Assembly (NCBI GenBank): GCA_005888735.1
Contig: VBBN01000034.1
Span: 29,292 to 93,291 of the forward strand
Source: Candidatus Bathyarchaeota archaeon
Lineage (GTDB): Archaea > Thermoproteota > Bathyarchaeia > 40CM-2-53-6
DNA length: 64,000 bases
Reading direction: 5' to 3'
A program made the translations under genes and the position numbers. The stretch's first letter is position 1, and the number at the start of each line of letters is the position of its first letter. A model generated the notes under the pieces. That model saw only the letters and a program-made list of their open reading frames with translations. It had not been told where the DNA came from and did not search any database. Of the stretch, positions 51,596 to 61,324 are shown in pieces.

Positions 51596-53221
51596 TCAGG
51601 ACGTCTCGTTGGGCGGGGTCGTTTTCGTCGTCGCTATTATCTTCGATATCCTGGCCTTGTCCATCTCCACGTCTTCCCAGATCGACGTGTAGCCGAGAAT
51701 CTCCAGTACTTTGCCCTCTTCCTCCTTTACCCCTGAGGCCTCGATTATCCCTAGAGCATCTGCTAGCCTCTCGACACCTCTCAGATTCTCGTCGATCTGG
51801 TTGAGCTTGGCCTTTGAGATTAGAAGATCACCGACTCTCACATACCCTTCGGGTTTAAAGTCCCGTAAGGCCATCCTTAGCGACGCCACCGCAACACCTT
51901 TCTCATCAGCAACCTCTTTAATGCTGACCACGTCCCCATTCAGCGCGATTGCCCCTCCTCTGTTGAGTTTGTCGGCCTGCTCCCTTACGATTGAAGCCTC
52001 CCTCTCCTTCAGATGCTCGATTATCGGTTTCATCGGCACGTCCTTCTTGTAGTATATCACCAGCGCTCTTCCCTTGAGCCTCTCGAGCTTGGAGCAGGCC
52101 AAACCCTCGTCGGCCGCGATGATCATATCTATCCCGGCGGCAATCGAGTTGAGCTTGTTTATCTTCCTCTCAAGATACTCGGGAGTCCAGAAACCGACCA
52201 CCTCAAGGTAGACCTTCACGCCATCCTTCTCGAAGCAAAAGTCCGGGATCAGCACGTGGGTGCCTGCGATGAGAGGCTCAGGCTCCCTCCTTAGTACCCA
52301 TCCTGTACCATGGGAGAGGAACGACCTGGAAAACCTCTCCTCTGTGCTGCTGTCGTACGGCTGGCCGGCCTGCGGCTGTTTCGCATTCTGACCAACTGTG
52401 TCGTCGACTCTTCCGACATTCGTGATGAGACCCTTCAGTTCTTCGCTATCGGCTTCGAAACTGTACACTTTTCCTCCCTTGCTTCTGGCGAGAATCTCTG
52501 CCTTGATCGCCCACGAATCTGACAATATTATTTGAGGGAGGAGCTTTGCTATCGATGTCCCATATCTCTCTGTCATCTTGAAGAGGGAGAAGGGGCCGTC
52601 GAGTGAGACCTTGAACTGGCCCTCTTCCCTGTCAATGGAGTAGATTAGACCCAGCCACTTCACGTTCCTGAAGATGTTCTTCCAGTTGCCGGATGCGGAG
52701 AACTCGACCCTGAGCGACTTGAAGAGTAGAGTCTGCGCTAGGGAGAGGTTGTAGTACTTGAGAAGCGTATCGGGGCCGGGGAACGGCTTGAAATCCCTCA
52801 GTATCAGTTCGTCCTCGATATCGCTGAAGAGTGTCCTCTCTAGTGCTTCAGAAGAGACGCCTAATTCGGTAGAGACCCTTTGAAGCACCGTGTTCTTCTC
52901 CCCTGGGCTTGACGCCCTGGTCCTGCTAGCCTCTCTGAATACGGTTCTTCTGGCCTCGACAGGGTTCAGCGCATTCTCGGCCTCAAAGGTCGATCTCCTA
53001 TCGAGAAGGATTGAGAGTCCTCTGACCAGCTTGAAGTCGTGTCCGTCGTTCTCTGCTTCCTTTAGGTTCTCTAGGAGTTCGCCTTTCCTTTTTCCCACTC
53101 CATCTCTATAGGTGCCCGTTATCCTCTCCGCCAGGGCCAAGCTGCCAGTATCGAGAGCTACGTAGAGTGGGCGTATCCTTCCTTTGGAAATTCTTGCCCG
53201 GAGCAGGTTTGACGGGAGCAT
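51596..53221 (-). CDS. bax1: Bax1 nuclease (DUF790), XPB partner
   Basis: The 541-residue protein matches DUF790/Bax1: N-terminal 'LLRARISKGRIRPLYVAL', 'DTLLKYYNLSLAQTLLFKSLRVEFSASGNWK' and 'GPFSLFKMTERYGTSIAKLLPQI'. The PD-(D/E)xK-like nuclease segment is 'LIPDFCFEKDGVKVYLEVVGFWTPEYLERK'. Bax1 forms a complex with XPB that opens damaged DNA and cuts it in archaeal nucleotide excision repair. The gene follows XPB by 22 bases on the same strand, the classic arrangement. Confidence 0.95.
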   Translation of the reverse strand: MLPSNLLRARISKGRIRPLYVALDTGSLALAERITGTYRDGVGKRKGELLENLKEAENDGHDFKLVRGLSILLDRRSTFEAENALNPVEARRTVFREASRTRASSPGEKNTVLQRVSTELGVSSEALERTLFSDIEDELILRDFKPFPGPDTLLKYYNLSLAQTLLFKSLRVEFSASGNWKNIFRNVKWLGLIYSIDREEGQFKVSLDGPFSLFKMTERYGTSIAKLLPQIILSDSWAIKAEILARSKGGKVYSFEADSEELKGLITNVGRVDDTVGQNAKQPQAGQPYDSSTEERFSRSFLSHGTGWVLRREPEPLIAGTHVLIPDFCFEKDGVKVYLEVVGFWTPEYLERKINKLNSIAAGIDMIIAADEGLACSKLERLKGRALVIYYKKDVPMKPIIEHLKEREASIVREQADKLNRGGAIALNGDVVSIKEVADEKGVAVASLRMALRDFKPEGYVRVGDLLISKAKLNQIDENLRGVERLADALGIIEASGVKEEEGKVLEILGYTSIWEDVEMDKARISKIIATTKTTPPNETS

Positions 53222-53243
53222 CTCTTATCGCATCATCATTTTC

Positions 53244-54716
53244 CTACGCGACCACTACTTCTTCACCCTCGTCGTAAAAATCCTCTTTGTCCTTGCCGAA
53301 TTCATCTCTGACTTCCAGCCGTCCAGCCTTCCTCCTCTCCTCCCTCTGGCCGCGATCATGTTTCCTGTTCCGCGTCCTTCTGCTGCTCGTCCTAGTCTCG
53401 GAAGTCTCCCTCGATACGAGCTCTATCAGCCTCGCCTGCCCCTTTCCTTCGCTCTTCCTCAGGAGTCTGCCAAGGCGCTGGATGAACTCCCTCGAGCTGC
53501 CTGTCCCGCTCACGATGACCCCGAGAGAGGCCTCGGGCACATCGATCCCCTCGTCGAGCACCTTCGAGGTCACAATGGCCCTATAGCTCCCCTCCCGGAA
53601 GCCCTTCAGCACTTCGAACCTCTCCTCCTTTCCAGTGGTGTGGGTTATGAACGGGAGGAGAAACCGCCTCGATATCCTGTACACGAGGTCGTTGTGCTGG
53701 GTGAAGATCAATACTCTGTCGTCGGGATTCGAGTGGAGTATCTCCTCGAGCTTGTCCAGCTTCGCTTCGGAGTTGAACGCGACGGACATTGCCCTGTTCC
53801 TCGCCAGGAGAGCCTGCCTCGCCAACGGATCCCTCGAGCTCCTCATAATGAACCTCCGGAACGCGATAGGGGAGTTGAGCCATATCCTGTTCTCCTCCAA
53901 ATACTGCGTGAACACGCTGTAGTTCTTCTCGTACTCCGCCTTCTCCTCCTGCGTGAGCTCGACGTTCACCTTCTCGAGCCGAAAGGCAGAGAGATATCTT
54001 CCAGCAAGGTCTTCAGGCTTGAGCCTGTAGACCACGCCCCCGATTAGTCTCGGAAGCTCGAGGTGGAGCATGTCCTCCCTCTCGTAGGTCGCGGTCAGCC
54101 CCATCCTGTACGGAGCAGTGAACATCTCCGCTATCTGCCTGAAGCTCTCACCTGGAAGATGGTGCACCTCATCGAAGATGAGGAGGCTGAACCTGTTGCC
54201 GAGCTCTCCGGCCCTTATGTACGCGGATTCATAGGTGCAAATCGTAACGGCCTTGACACTGTTCTCTCCACCGCCGTACACCCCGACCTCGATGCCGAGT
54301 TCCTCCTGTACCCTCTTCCTCCACTGCTCCAGCAGGTCCAGCGTCGGAACGATTACAACGGCAGGCAGGTTCACAAGCTCGATTGCCTTCATGGCAATCA
54401 CCGTCTTTCCTGCACCGGTTGGCAGGACTATCACCCCGCGTCTTCCTGCCTTGTCCCACGCGCCGAGCGCCCTCTTCTGGTACCCCCTCATGGTTACGGT
54501 TCTGCATTTCATCAGGTCGGGATAGGGAGGCAGGTCCTGAACAGTGTCCTTGACTGTCGAGAGGTCGCTCTTGTTCAGAAACTCGACTATCTCCCCGTAG
54601 TATAGGCCCTGTGCTCTGAATGCCCGCACCCTATCGTCCCAAGTCGAGTAGGGAACCTTGGCATCGCTCTTTATCAGAATGGTTCCCTTGTTGAAGAAAA
54701 GGTAGGTGGGTTGCAT
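53244..54716 (-). CDS. xpb: XPB DNA repair helicase
   Basis: This 490-residue superfamily 2 helicase has an N-terminal damage-recognition domain, Walker A 'VIVLPTGAGKTVIAM' (about 98-105), DEAH-type box 'LLIFDEVHHLPGESF', 'MGLTATYEREDML' and motif VI 'FIQRLGRLLRKSEGKGQ'. An RED-like motif is seen in 'TYEREDML'. The C-terminus is a charged tail ('RRTRNRKHDRGQREERRKAG'). A TATA-like TATTTAATA lies about 45 bases upstream. With Bax1 it forms a two-gene repair operon. Confidence 0.95.
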   Translation of the reverse strand: MQPTYLFFNKGTILIKSDAKVPYSTWDDRVRAFRAQGLYYGEIVEFLNKSDLSTVKDTVQDLPPYPDLMKCRTVTMRGYQKRALGAWDKAGRRGVIVLPTGAGKTVIAMKAIELVNLPAVVIVPTLDLLEQWRKRVQEELGIEVGVYGGGENSVKAVTICTYESAYIRAGELGNRFSLLIFDEVHHLPGESFRQIAEMFTAPYRMGLTATYEREDMLHLELPRLIGGVVYRLKPEDLAGRYLSAFRLEKVNVELTQEEKAEYEKNYSVFTQYLEENRIWLNSPIAFRRFIMRSSRDPLARQALLARNRAMSVAFNSEAKLDKLEEILHSNPDDRVLIFTQHNDLVYRISRRFLLPFITHTTGKEERFEVLKGFREGSYRAIVTSKVLDEGIDVPEASLGVIVSGTGSSREFIQRLGRLLRKSEGKGQARLIELVSRETSETRTSSRRTRNRKHDRGQREERRKAGRLEVRDEFGKDKEDFYDEGEEVVVA

Positions 54717-54887
54717 CGCACTTCAGTGGTTAGCGTTGCGAACGCCGGTCAAAATCTCCCTATTAAATAGAAGAGGCATGTGAAACTGAGTGTCGGACAG
54801 CGTTCACCACTAGATTAGAGGTGCGATTCACACGTGAAGATTCTTGGAATAGTATAGGCTTGCGTAAGGACGCGCCGGTTTGAATCG

Positions 54888-55133
54888 ATGCTAGGCCTCT
54901 TCCGGGATGTAATGGGACTGAGCGTTGTTCACGTGGAGGACCAGTTCGTCGTATTACACACTGCCAACGGGGATACTGTCGAAGTGTTCGGAGAGAAGAG
55001 AGGCGAGACCCATTTTTTCCAGAAGTTTATCATGCGACAATACCCTTCGAGCTGTCTTCTTGATCTGCTGATTACTGCCTGTAAACTGAGGCAAAATAGA
55101 TTAACACTTGCTTTCGAGTGGTTGATTCACTAG
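54888..55133 (+). pseudogene. Fragment of a VOC/glyoxalase protein
   Basis: The first 35 residues match the start of VOC-family proteins: 'LGLFRDVMGLSVVHVEDQFVVLHTANGDTVEVFG'. After 'EKRGETHFFQ' the family pattern is lost, and the rest is not VOC-like. It is likely a 5'-truncated and 3'-truncated remnant. Confidence 0.55.
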
Positions 55134-55998
55134 GTGAAGACAATTCGATGTCGTGGACCGATAGAGCGTTGCAGGTGGGCGGTGTGGTGTGCGTCTCCTC
55201 GATTATCGTCTCGACTCAACTATGGAATCGGTGCATAGGATGAAAATGCACCCACGAGGCGCGAGAGCATTGTCGACTTTCGAAGGCACCTCGAAGCCGT
55301 CTCCATACGAGGTGGAAACGTCGGAAGCCAGGTTACCTCCAATCTAGAAGGAAATGGTCGAGGTCCCTATTTTTCCATAGTCCTCCCGGACCAGTTAGGG
55401 GCAAGAGGTATCACACTGATCTGAGCGCAGTAGTGGACAAATTAACGACACGGGGACGGTGCGCCCGCCAGAATTGATCCAATAATCGAATTGACTTGTG
55501 CATTGTGCGTGTTACAAGCTAAATGCATTGAATTCTGTTACGCGAGCTTTGGTCACGTTAAGCCAAGTCGGAAGCTCGCCCACTCAAGCGTTGGAGAAAC
55601 TAGCCTGCACACTCTTGGCCTACCAGCAAAGAAACGAAGAGACCCAGCAAGGTTCCTACGGAAAAGGCTAAACTCAGAAGCAGCTAGTGGGAAACGTCCA
55701 ACCGGCAAGGCAATCGTTCAGGAAACAATTCCCATACCGGAAACACCGCCAATCGAATCCTGAAAGAGCGCAGAAAAATGGTCTTGAGAACCAAAGGCCT
55801 ATTCATGTCCTATTAGAGGCTCCTGACCCAACTCAGCACTCCCGATAGAAAGAGACCTGGTCTCAGTCCCAAGAAATTCATAGGTTGAGGTCGTTTCCGG
55901 AGCGGGGTGGACTCGCGCACCAGTTTACCTCTGCAAGAACCAAACGTATCATATAGAGCACTTCTCCGAAAAGACTCTCTATCCGAGAGGGATCGAAT
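55134..55998. other. Long gap with only weak ORFs
   Basis: Two overlapping frames near 55491-55763 could code for small proteins; one, GTG 55498 to TAA 55671, gives a helical stretch 'QALEKLACTLLAYQQRNEET'. Neither shows a known motif. The rest appears non-coding. AT-rich sequence near 55940 ('CGTATCATATAGAGC') is a possible promoter for the antiporter. Confidence 0.4.
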
Positions 55999-57258
55999 GT
56001 GGCACTACAGTCTGACCCGGTGCTCCAAGCAATCGTAGCTGTTAGCATACTCCTGCTGGGAGCCAAACTTCTCGCGGAGCTATTCGCAAGGTTTCACCTT
56101 CCCATAGTTCTAGGAGAACTAAGCGCCGGCATTGTACTGGGGCCTCTCTATTTTGGTGGGCTCGTGCAGATCCAGCCCAATCTTGTCGAGGTCAATGACG
56201 TGGTTCTCGCGTTCGCTCAGATTGGCGGGATTGTAATTCTCTTCATTGCTGGTCTGGGAATGCCTTTTCGCGACTTTGTCAAGGGAGGCGCGGCCTCGTT
56301 TACCACCGGAACCTTGGGAGTCGTGCTTCCATTCTTCGGAGGGCTCCTATTATTCGCCGCGCTCGGTTTTGACGCAGCCACCAGCCTGATGGTTGCGGCG
56401 GCTCTGACAGCCACGAGCATCGCCATATCCATCGAGTCACTCCGCGAAGTGGGAAGGCTGAACAGTCCAGAAGGAAAGCTGGTAATTGGAGCTGCGGTTG
56501 TCGACGACGTTCTTGCGATAGCTGTGCTAAGTGTTGTCGTCTCTGTGATAACTAACGGTCAGGGCTCAATCAGCTTCCTAAGTGTGGCCTCCGTGATCGG
56601 CGAAGTCCTTCTCTTGTTCGGCATCCTGCTAGGGATTTCAGTCCTCGTTGAGCCACGCCTGACCCAGGCCCGGATTTGGAAAGCCCCGGGCAGTATTGAG
56701 ACCGTGGTCACCGCCTTCTTCTTCGGCATGGCAGCTCTGGCAGCCGCCATCGGCCTCTCACCAATCGTCGGGGCCTTCGCCGCAGGAATGGGCCTAGCAG
56801 GAGCAAATATTGCAGCACGCATGCGAGAGTACGTGGAGAAGCTCGAGCTCATATTCAGACCACTGTTCTTCGCTGTCATCGGAGCCAAAGTCAACTTGGC
56901 CGGGGTCACCCCGACAGTTGCCTTAATCGGCGTCGGCCTCATCGCAGTGGCCGTAGTCACCAAGTTTGTCGGTTGCGGATTTCCCGCCTCTCTGTTCCTC
57001 AAGAGCAGCATCAGCGGGCGGATAGTGGGAATCGCCATGATCTCCCGTGGCGAGGTTGGGCTAATCGTCGCTGGACTAGCAACCGCCTCAGGAGTAATCT
57101 CACCCGCCATCTACTCTATGATCGTCTTGATGGTAGTCGTCACCACAATCCTGTCGCCCATCTGGCTCAAACGAGCCACCGCTGTGCCTGCGAGTCTTCA
57201 TAGCTTTCCTCCGCGGGAGCATTTGGGCGAGGCGGGTGGGCCAACCAACAAGAAGTAA
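55999..57258 (+). CDS. Kef-type cation/proton antiporter (CPA2)
   Basis: This 419-residue protein has about 12 transmembrane segments. The Na+/H+ exchanger pattern is clear: 'LGELSAGIVLGPLYFGG' at the N-terminus, 'TATSIAISIESLREVG' and the ion-binding 'IGAAVVDDVLAIAVLSVVV' (the DD pair), then 'SPIVGAFAAGMGLAG' and 'AMISRGEVGLIVAGLA'. There is no C-terminal RCK/TrkA_N domain; the tail is short. It probably exchanges Na+ or K+ for H+ to balance pH or turgor. The start is GTG. It is monocistronic. Confidence 0.93.
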   Translation: MALQSDPVLQAIVAVSILLLGAKLLAELFARFHLPIVLGELSAGIVLGPLYFGGLVQIQPNLVEVNDVVLAFAQIGGIVILFIAGLGMPFRDFVKGGAASFTTGTLGVVLPFFGGLLLFAALGFDAATSLMVAAALTATSIAISIESLREVGRLNSPEGKLVIGAAVVDDVLAIAVLSVVVSVITNGQGSISFLSVASVIGEVLLLFGILLGISVLVEPRLTQARIWKAPGSIETVVTAFFFGMAALAAAIGLSPIVGAFAAGMGLAGANIAARMREYVEKLELIFRPLFFAVIGAKVNLAGVTPTVALIGVGLIAVAVVTKFVGCGFPASLFLKSSISGRIVGIAMISRGEVGLIVAGLATASGVISPAIYSMIVLMVVVTTILSPIWLKRATAVPASLHSFPPREHLGEAGGPTNKK

Positions 57259-57629
57259 GAATTGTTTCGCTTCACTATCTTAGGCGATAGGCCTCTTGAG
57301 GTTTCCTCTTGCAGTATCGTCTTGCAGCATCCTCGGTCATTTGCATTTCCCGCATAGTGGTGCGGGGGGTGGGATTCGCGCACCTCGCGATTCCAGATTT
57401 TGGACCAACATTCCCCTGGCAGTCGAGACGCCTTAGAAGGGAACCGGACTCAGGTTCAGCTCCTACCTGGGTAGCATCTGGAAGAGCCCGATAGGAGTCC
57501 GACTCTCCCCGGACTCCCGTTGAGCTCTCACCACTTTATCCGGAAAACGCTCTTTTTCCCTCAAGGAGACTCCAGAACCATTGCGCGCAGTTCTCCTCTG
57601 AACATGCATAAGGTATCATTCGGCTTATT
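57259..57629. other. Intergenic gap
   Basis: I found no ORF with recognisable protein features between the antiporter and the M48-like gene. Confidence 0.45.
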
Positions 57630-58340
57630 TTGACCGACTATGGTCTTAGCAAGACTATTCTCGACGGCGAGTGGGCTCTCCGGATGTCAGATGATCAGGG
57701 AATCGTGAACCTCACCAGCGAACTATGTCGCCAGCTAGGTATAGCGCGTCTTAAGCCCAGCGACGTGATCTGGGTGGAGAGGCATCCGGCTGCGTCCCCA
57801 TATGTGAGAGCAATGATGCCTCCGGACATTCCCGTTTTCCAGCGTGGACACATCTGTTTGGCCAGCAGTGTTAGGGAAAAGCTGGAGGCAGAGGACTGGA
57901 GACCTATCATAGCATCTTCACTAATATTTACCTATCAACTAGGCGCGGAAAAGATGAGTTCGAACCTGCGCTGGACACTGGGCTGCCTAGCCTATCTGGG
58001 CGGATTCGCCATAGTTGGGAAAGTGATTGGAGGATTCTTCTCTTCCCTAACCGCTCTTTTTCTCGCGGTGGTTCCCCTTTTACCTGTGGGACTGGTTTAT
58101 GCTCTCCGCGTGGGAAAAACCGTCTACAGGCGGATGCTGAGGGCAGACTTGAGGACAGCAGAACTCATCGGAAGAGAGAGACTAATTTCGACGTTGAAGA
58201 AGATCGACAATATGCACCTTCCTGATGTTGAGAGGAACAACGATTTGCGCGCGAAGCGTAGCCTCCGTTCATACGGTCCGAGTCTTCCCGAGCGAATTGA
58301 CAACCTTCTCTCTGGAAGGGCTGAGCTCAACCCACCTTGA
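57630..58340 (+). CDS. M48-like membrane protein lacking the zinc motif (pseudo-peptidase A)
   Basis: The 236-residue sequence follows the order of a Ste24/HtpX-type M48 peptidase. It has the pre-catalytic region 'ELCRQLGIARLKPSDVIWVE' and 'VFQRGHICLASSVREKLEAEDW', a pair of helices ('WTLGCLAYLGGFAIVGKVIGG' and 'LTALFLAVVPLLPVGLVYAL'), then 'RADLRTAELIGRERLISTLKKID' and 'LPERIDNLLSG'. The HExxH that should follow 'EAEDWRPII' is replaced by 'ASSLIFTYQL', so it cannot bind zinc in the usual way. The start is TTG. A second, broken copy occurs at 62.7-63.3 kb. It may be a regulatory pseudoenzyme. Confidence 0.65.
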   Translation: MTDYGLSKTILDGEWALRMSDDQGIVNLTSELCRQLGIARLKPSDVIWVERHPAASPYVRAMMPPDIPVFQRGHICLASSVREKLEAEDWRPIIASSLIFTYQLGAEKMSSNLRWTLGCLAYLGGFAIVGKVIGGFFSSLTALFLAVVPLLPVGLVYALRVGKTVYRRMLRADLRTAELIGRERLISTLKKIDNMHLPDVERNNDLRAKRSLRSYGPSLPERIDNLLSGRAELNPP

Positions 58341-58618
58341 ACTGCTGACGTTGAAGAAAGCCAATCCATGACAACAGGTATTCCTGCACAACTTCCACCA
58401 CTTGAAAAGAGTCCGCCTTCATAGTTGATTCTAACGCCATAACTGACTCCAGATTTCAGATAGAGTTGATATTGGTACTGGAAAGAGGCACTAGACTGTG
58501 TGACTGCCGAGCTTAGCGACTGTCCATCCTGACCATCAAAGAAAATTGTTGTGGGGCTTCCTCCGTATTTGTTGATGTCTCCGTGAACGAGCGTGACTCT
58601 CGTCAGACTTTGAAGCAA
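58341..58618 (-). pseudogene. Fragment of a secreted beta-rich protein
   Basis: The minus frame reads 'LVHGDINKYGGSPTTIFFDG', 'SASFQYQYQLYLKSGVSYGV' and 'INYEGGLFSSGGSCAG', like a transthyretin- or Ig-like surface domain. It then passes into antisense of the M48-like gene, so the true 3' part is lost and no signal peptide remains. Confidence 0.45.
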
Positions 58619-58869
58619 GTGAAGCTGGTTCTGGACTTTGTTTATAGGCTCGGACTAGTACCGATTTTGCGTGGAGAGCGCCAACTATGAGAAGGGTGGC
58701 TTGAGTGGGAAAGGAGGATACTAGGAAGCGTAGGCAGCCGGCGCGTAATGCTCACAGCAGACGGGCCCGCCGCGGGAGACGATTCCAAAGAGACAAGCAT
58801 AGCGGTCGTCCACCCAATGACTAATGCGAGGGCAGCGGAGGAAGGCCGTTTGATGATGACGTCTGGAAT

Positions 58870-59335
58870 TTGGAGCGAGGGCTGAGGATGAGGAAGGGCA
58901 GGGGAGTATCAGGACCTCACATGCTGCTCAAGATTATAGAGGATTCGAAGATTCCTCTCGGAGAGGAAGAGACTAGGCTGCAATCAATTAAGGGCAAAGT
59001 GGAGCGGGACGCGCAATTGTCGAGGGACGATGAGGATTTCCTCGCCAGACTGGCTGAGAGAGCGAACGAGTGGCAGAGGGGAACGAAGAGCTCAGAGGCC
59101 ACTGAAACTGCAGACACGATGTCCGGATGAGAATGGAGAGCTGGAGAACCAGGAAATGAGCTCGGAGGATGTCGAGGCGAACAGTGGAGAGGATGATGAG
59201 GTCGATGAGGATGAAGAGCTGGAGGAGACTGAGGACGAGTCGGCGGAGCATGTTTCAGAGCAGATAACGGAGAAAGAGGAAGATTCGGAACATGGAAAAG
59301 AGAAACCCCCGAAACGCGCCAAGACGACAGGCTGA
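58870..59335 (+). pseudogene. Hypothetical protein with acidic tail, probably frameshifted
   Basis: ORF 58870-59130 encodes a helical region ('LLKIIEDSKIPLGEEETRLQSIKGKVERDAQLSRDDEDFLARLAERANEW'). Its stop (TCC GGA TGA) can be bypassed by a one-base shift into the frame that encodes the acidic low-complexity stretch 'DENGELENQEMSSEDVEANSGEDDEVDEDEELEE'. Joined, they form about 155 residues with a basic last turn ('KEKPPKRAKTT'). Acidic tails of this kind are common in DNA- or chaperone-associated proteins. No family is known. It could also be two coupled genes. Confidence 0.45.
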
Positions 59336-59418
59336 GAGATTCGCTGACGCCGCGACTAGATAGCAAGCCGTGTAGATGGGCTTGTTAATGGATTGCACCG
59401 ACCGCCACAAACCCCCTG

Positions 59419-59688
59419 ATGCTCAGCGTCATTGCAGAGAAGAAATGCAAATGCCCTACAATCCTTGTGTCCTCAACAAATAAGAGACTTGAACCATATG
59501 CGATAATTGTTCATTACGAATCCATCGACGTGACTAGGGTCACACTAATCTTCCACTCAATACCAAACGGGGGAACAAGACTCACCCTTCACCAAGAAGG
59601 CTACTCCAAAAACTCGGAAACGAAAAAGACAAGAGACGAACATATAGAAGGCTTCAGGAAGTCTAACCAAGCAAGGATTACAAACTAA
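59419..59688 (+). pseudogene. AHSA1/SRPBCC-like C-terminal fragment
   Basis: The last 60 residues ('VTRVTLIFHSIPNGGTRLTLHQEGYSK' and 'RDEHIEGFRKS') resemble the second half of an Aha1-like domain. The N-terminal half is absent. It is weakly supported, and a short independent gene is possible. Confidence 0.35.
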
Positions 59689-60468
59689 ACCCTAGGAAAA
59701 CACTTCTCGCCTTCCCAGAAAATGGGATCTTCGGGAGCAGCACTGGCCAAAGAAGTTCACAGAACCCACCAACCAGCATCGCATGGTAATCTTAGGGTTG
59801 TCTTTCTCGTCTTGCCGTATTGTGATATGGTCTTTTTCAGAACGTAACTTTTTGGGCCGTAACCGTAAGTTCTGAGCCATAGCTTGACAATATGTCTGCA
59901 CCTCCGACAGCGTACCCTCTCTGCTTGGACCAGCTTCCTCTTCCATACTTCTCTGGTGGCGTTCCAACTTGCCTGGCTGGCCAATTTTAGCTGCCTGCTT
60001 CGGTTATAGTATTCTGTCCAATAGTTGAGTCAGCCTTCGTCTGTGACGGGAGAAGACTTTCCGTGCTCTACGGGATGGTGGCCAGCCATTCTATCTCAAA
60101 GTCCAATCCCTGGAGACATCTCTATCACCCTTTCCGTAACTGCAGTCTTTGTGAAAAACACCAGCTGAGAAGAGTTAACCGCATCCCAAATCATGCCTCT
60201 CTCGAGGACGGTAGTAGTTCAAATGTTAATTGGGACAATTCACGAATGGCAGAAGATACCGGCAAACGCCGGTACCTTGGCGAAACAGCCAAAGAAGACG
60301 CAATCGGAGGGACAGAGGGTTTGAAGCGAAGAAACTTGGTAAGATCGTCCCTCTTACATTCCTCTGTCTGCTCTATGACCGCGTTTTGAGCTACTCCAAC
60401 ATGGATCGCTTCGAGCCCCAGCACCACTCTTGGAAAACTCTACCAAGGCCAAAGACGGACACACAAAG
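59689..60468. other. Gap with hairpins but no confident gene
   Basis: ORFs on both strands (59692-59984 minus; 60063-60499 plus) are short and show no conserved motif except a 'RCRRCRH' cysteine pair on the minus strand. Near 60257-60292 two consecutive stem-loops (TACCGGC-AAAC-GCCGGTA and TTGGC-GAAACA-GCCAA) stand out. Confidence 0.4.
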
Positions 60469-60480
60469 AAACTATATAGG
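60469..60480 (+). promoter_or_regulatory. TATA box of the Hsp20 gene
   Basis: AAACTATATAGG lies about 30 bases before the ATG at 60510 and is preceded by the A-rich GACACACAAAG, a possible BRE. Initiation near 60500 gives a very short leader. An ATG at 60496 opens a three-codon ORF (ATG AAT GTT TAG) just before the start. Confidence 0.65.
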
Positions 60481-60509
60481 CCCGCATTCAAAACCATGAA
60501 TGTTTAGCC

Positions 60510-61013
60510 ATGCCCAAGAAGAAAGAACCTGCAACGGTCGTTAAAAAGACAAAGCCTGCGCTTGCTGTTAAGGAACCTCCGTCGAGTTGGAGCCCTTCAG
60601 TCGACAAGTTGTTGGACACAATGAGCCTAATTCCCTGGGACCCCTTCAGGGGATTCGAATGGCCAATTGAATATGAACTGCCAACGCGAATACCTTACGT
60701 TGATGTTATCGACTCTGACAGCGAATATGTCGTGAAAGCAGAGCTTCCAGGGTTGAAGAAGGAAACTCTGAATATTCAAGTTGGAACGAACGAGTTGTCG
60801 TTGTCTGCTGACTCTGACATGGAGAAGGAAGAGAAGGGAAAAACCTATTTGCATAGGGAAAGAGCTTTCTCTACATTCCGCCGAAACTTCGGCTTTGCCG
60901 AAAGCATAGATACAGAAAAAGTGTCAGCAAGTATGACTGAAGGTATTCTCGAAATAAAACTTCCCAAGCTTGAGCGCAGGTCTGAAAGGAAGACCAGAAG
61001 AATAACATTGTGA
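60510..61013 (+). CDS. hsp20: Small heat shock protein Hsp20 / alpha-crystallin
   Basis: This 167-residue chaperone has a basic, flexible N-terminus ('MPKKKEPATVVKKTKPALAV') and 'WDPFRGFEWPIEYE'. A complete alpha-crystallin domain follows: 'PYVDVIDSDSEYVVKAELPGLKKETLNIQV', 'YLHRERAFSTFRRNFGFAESIDTEKVSASMTEGILEIKLPK'. The C-terminal 'TRRITL' acts as the I-x-I/V-type anchor for oligomer assembly. It holds unfolding proteins in an ATP-independent way. The strong TATA box suggests heat-inducible or high expression. Confidence 0.95.
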   Translation: MPKKKEPATVVKKTKPALAVKEPPSSWSPSVDKLLDTMSLIPWDPFRGFEWPIEYELPTRIPYVDVIDSDSEYVVKAELPGLKKETLNIQVGTNELSLSADSDMEKEEKGKTYLHRERAFSTFRRNFGFAESIDTEKVSASMTEGILEIKLPKLERRSERKTRRITL

Positions 61014-61324
61014 AGGCATCGCAAGAAGCCAGAGTTTCTCCATTTCCAGATTCCGGTCTTGAGACAACGACTTTGAATATGCCTTCGGCATCGAATGATG
61101 CAACCTGCTAATACCGGGCTCAGCGTCTTTAATCCTCTCGAAAAAGGGGACTTCATCAGCACGGCCAGTCTTGGTTCTCTTCCTTCAAGGCTGTCCATGC
61201 GAACCCGGCGGGTCCGCCACCCTTAGCGTGAATTTGTTCCGCTTCTCCAAAGCATCCGATTAACTAAAATTGCACACCTATGTTCGACTCTGTTCTTCGG
61301 GCGAAAGAGGACGACACGTAAGGA
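61014..61324. other. Intergenic gap
   Basis: No coding signal was found. The sequence GGCGGGTCCGCC near 61209 has a near match near 61620 (AGCGGGTCCGCCC), possibly parts of a short repeat. Confidence 0.4.

Noticed and set aside
59757-59984. Zinc-finger or transposase fragment from 'VRCRRCRHIV'
   Set aside because: It has one CxxC pair only, no second pair and no transposase motif; competing frames on the same strand are equally open.
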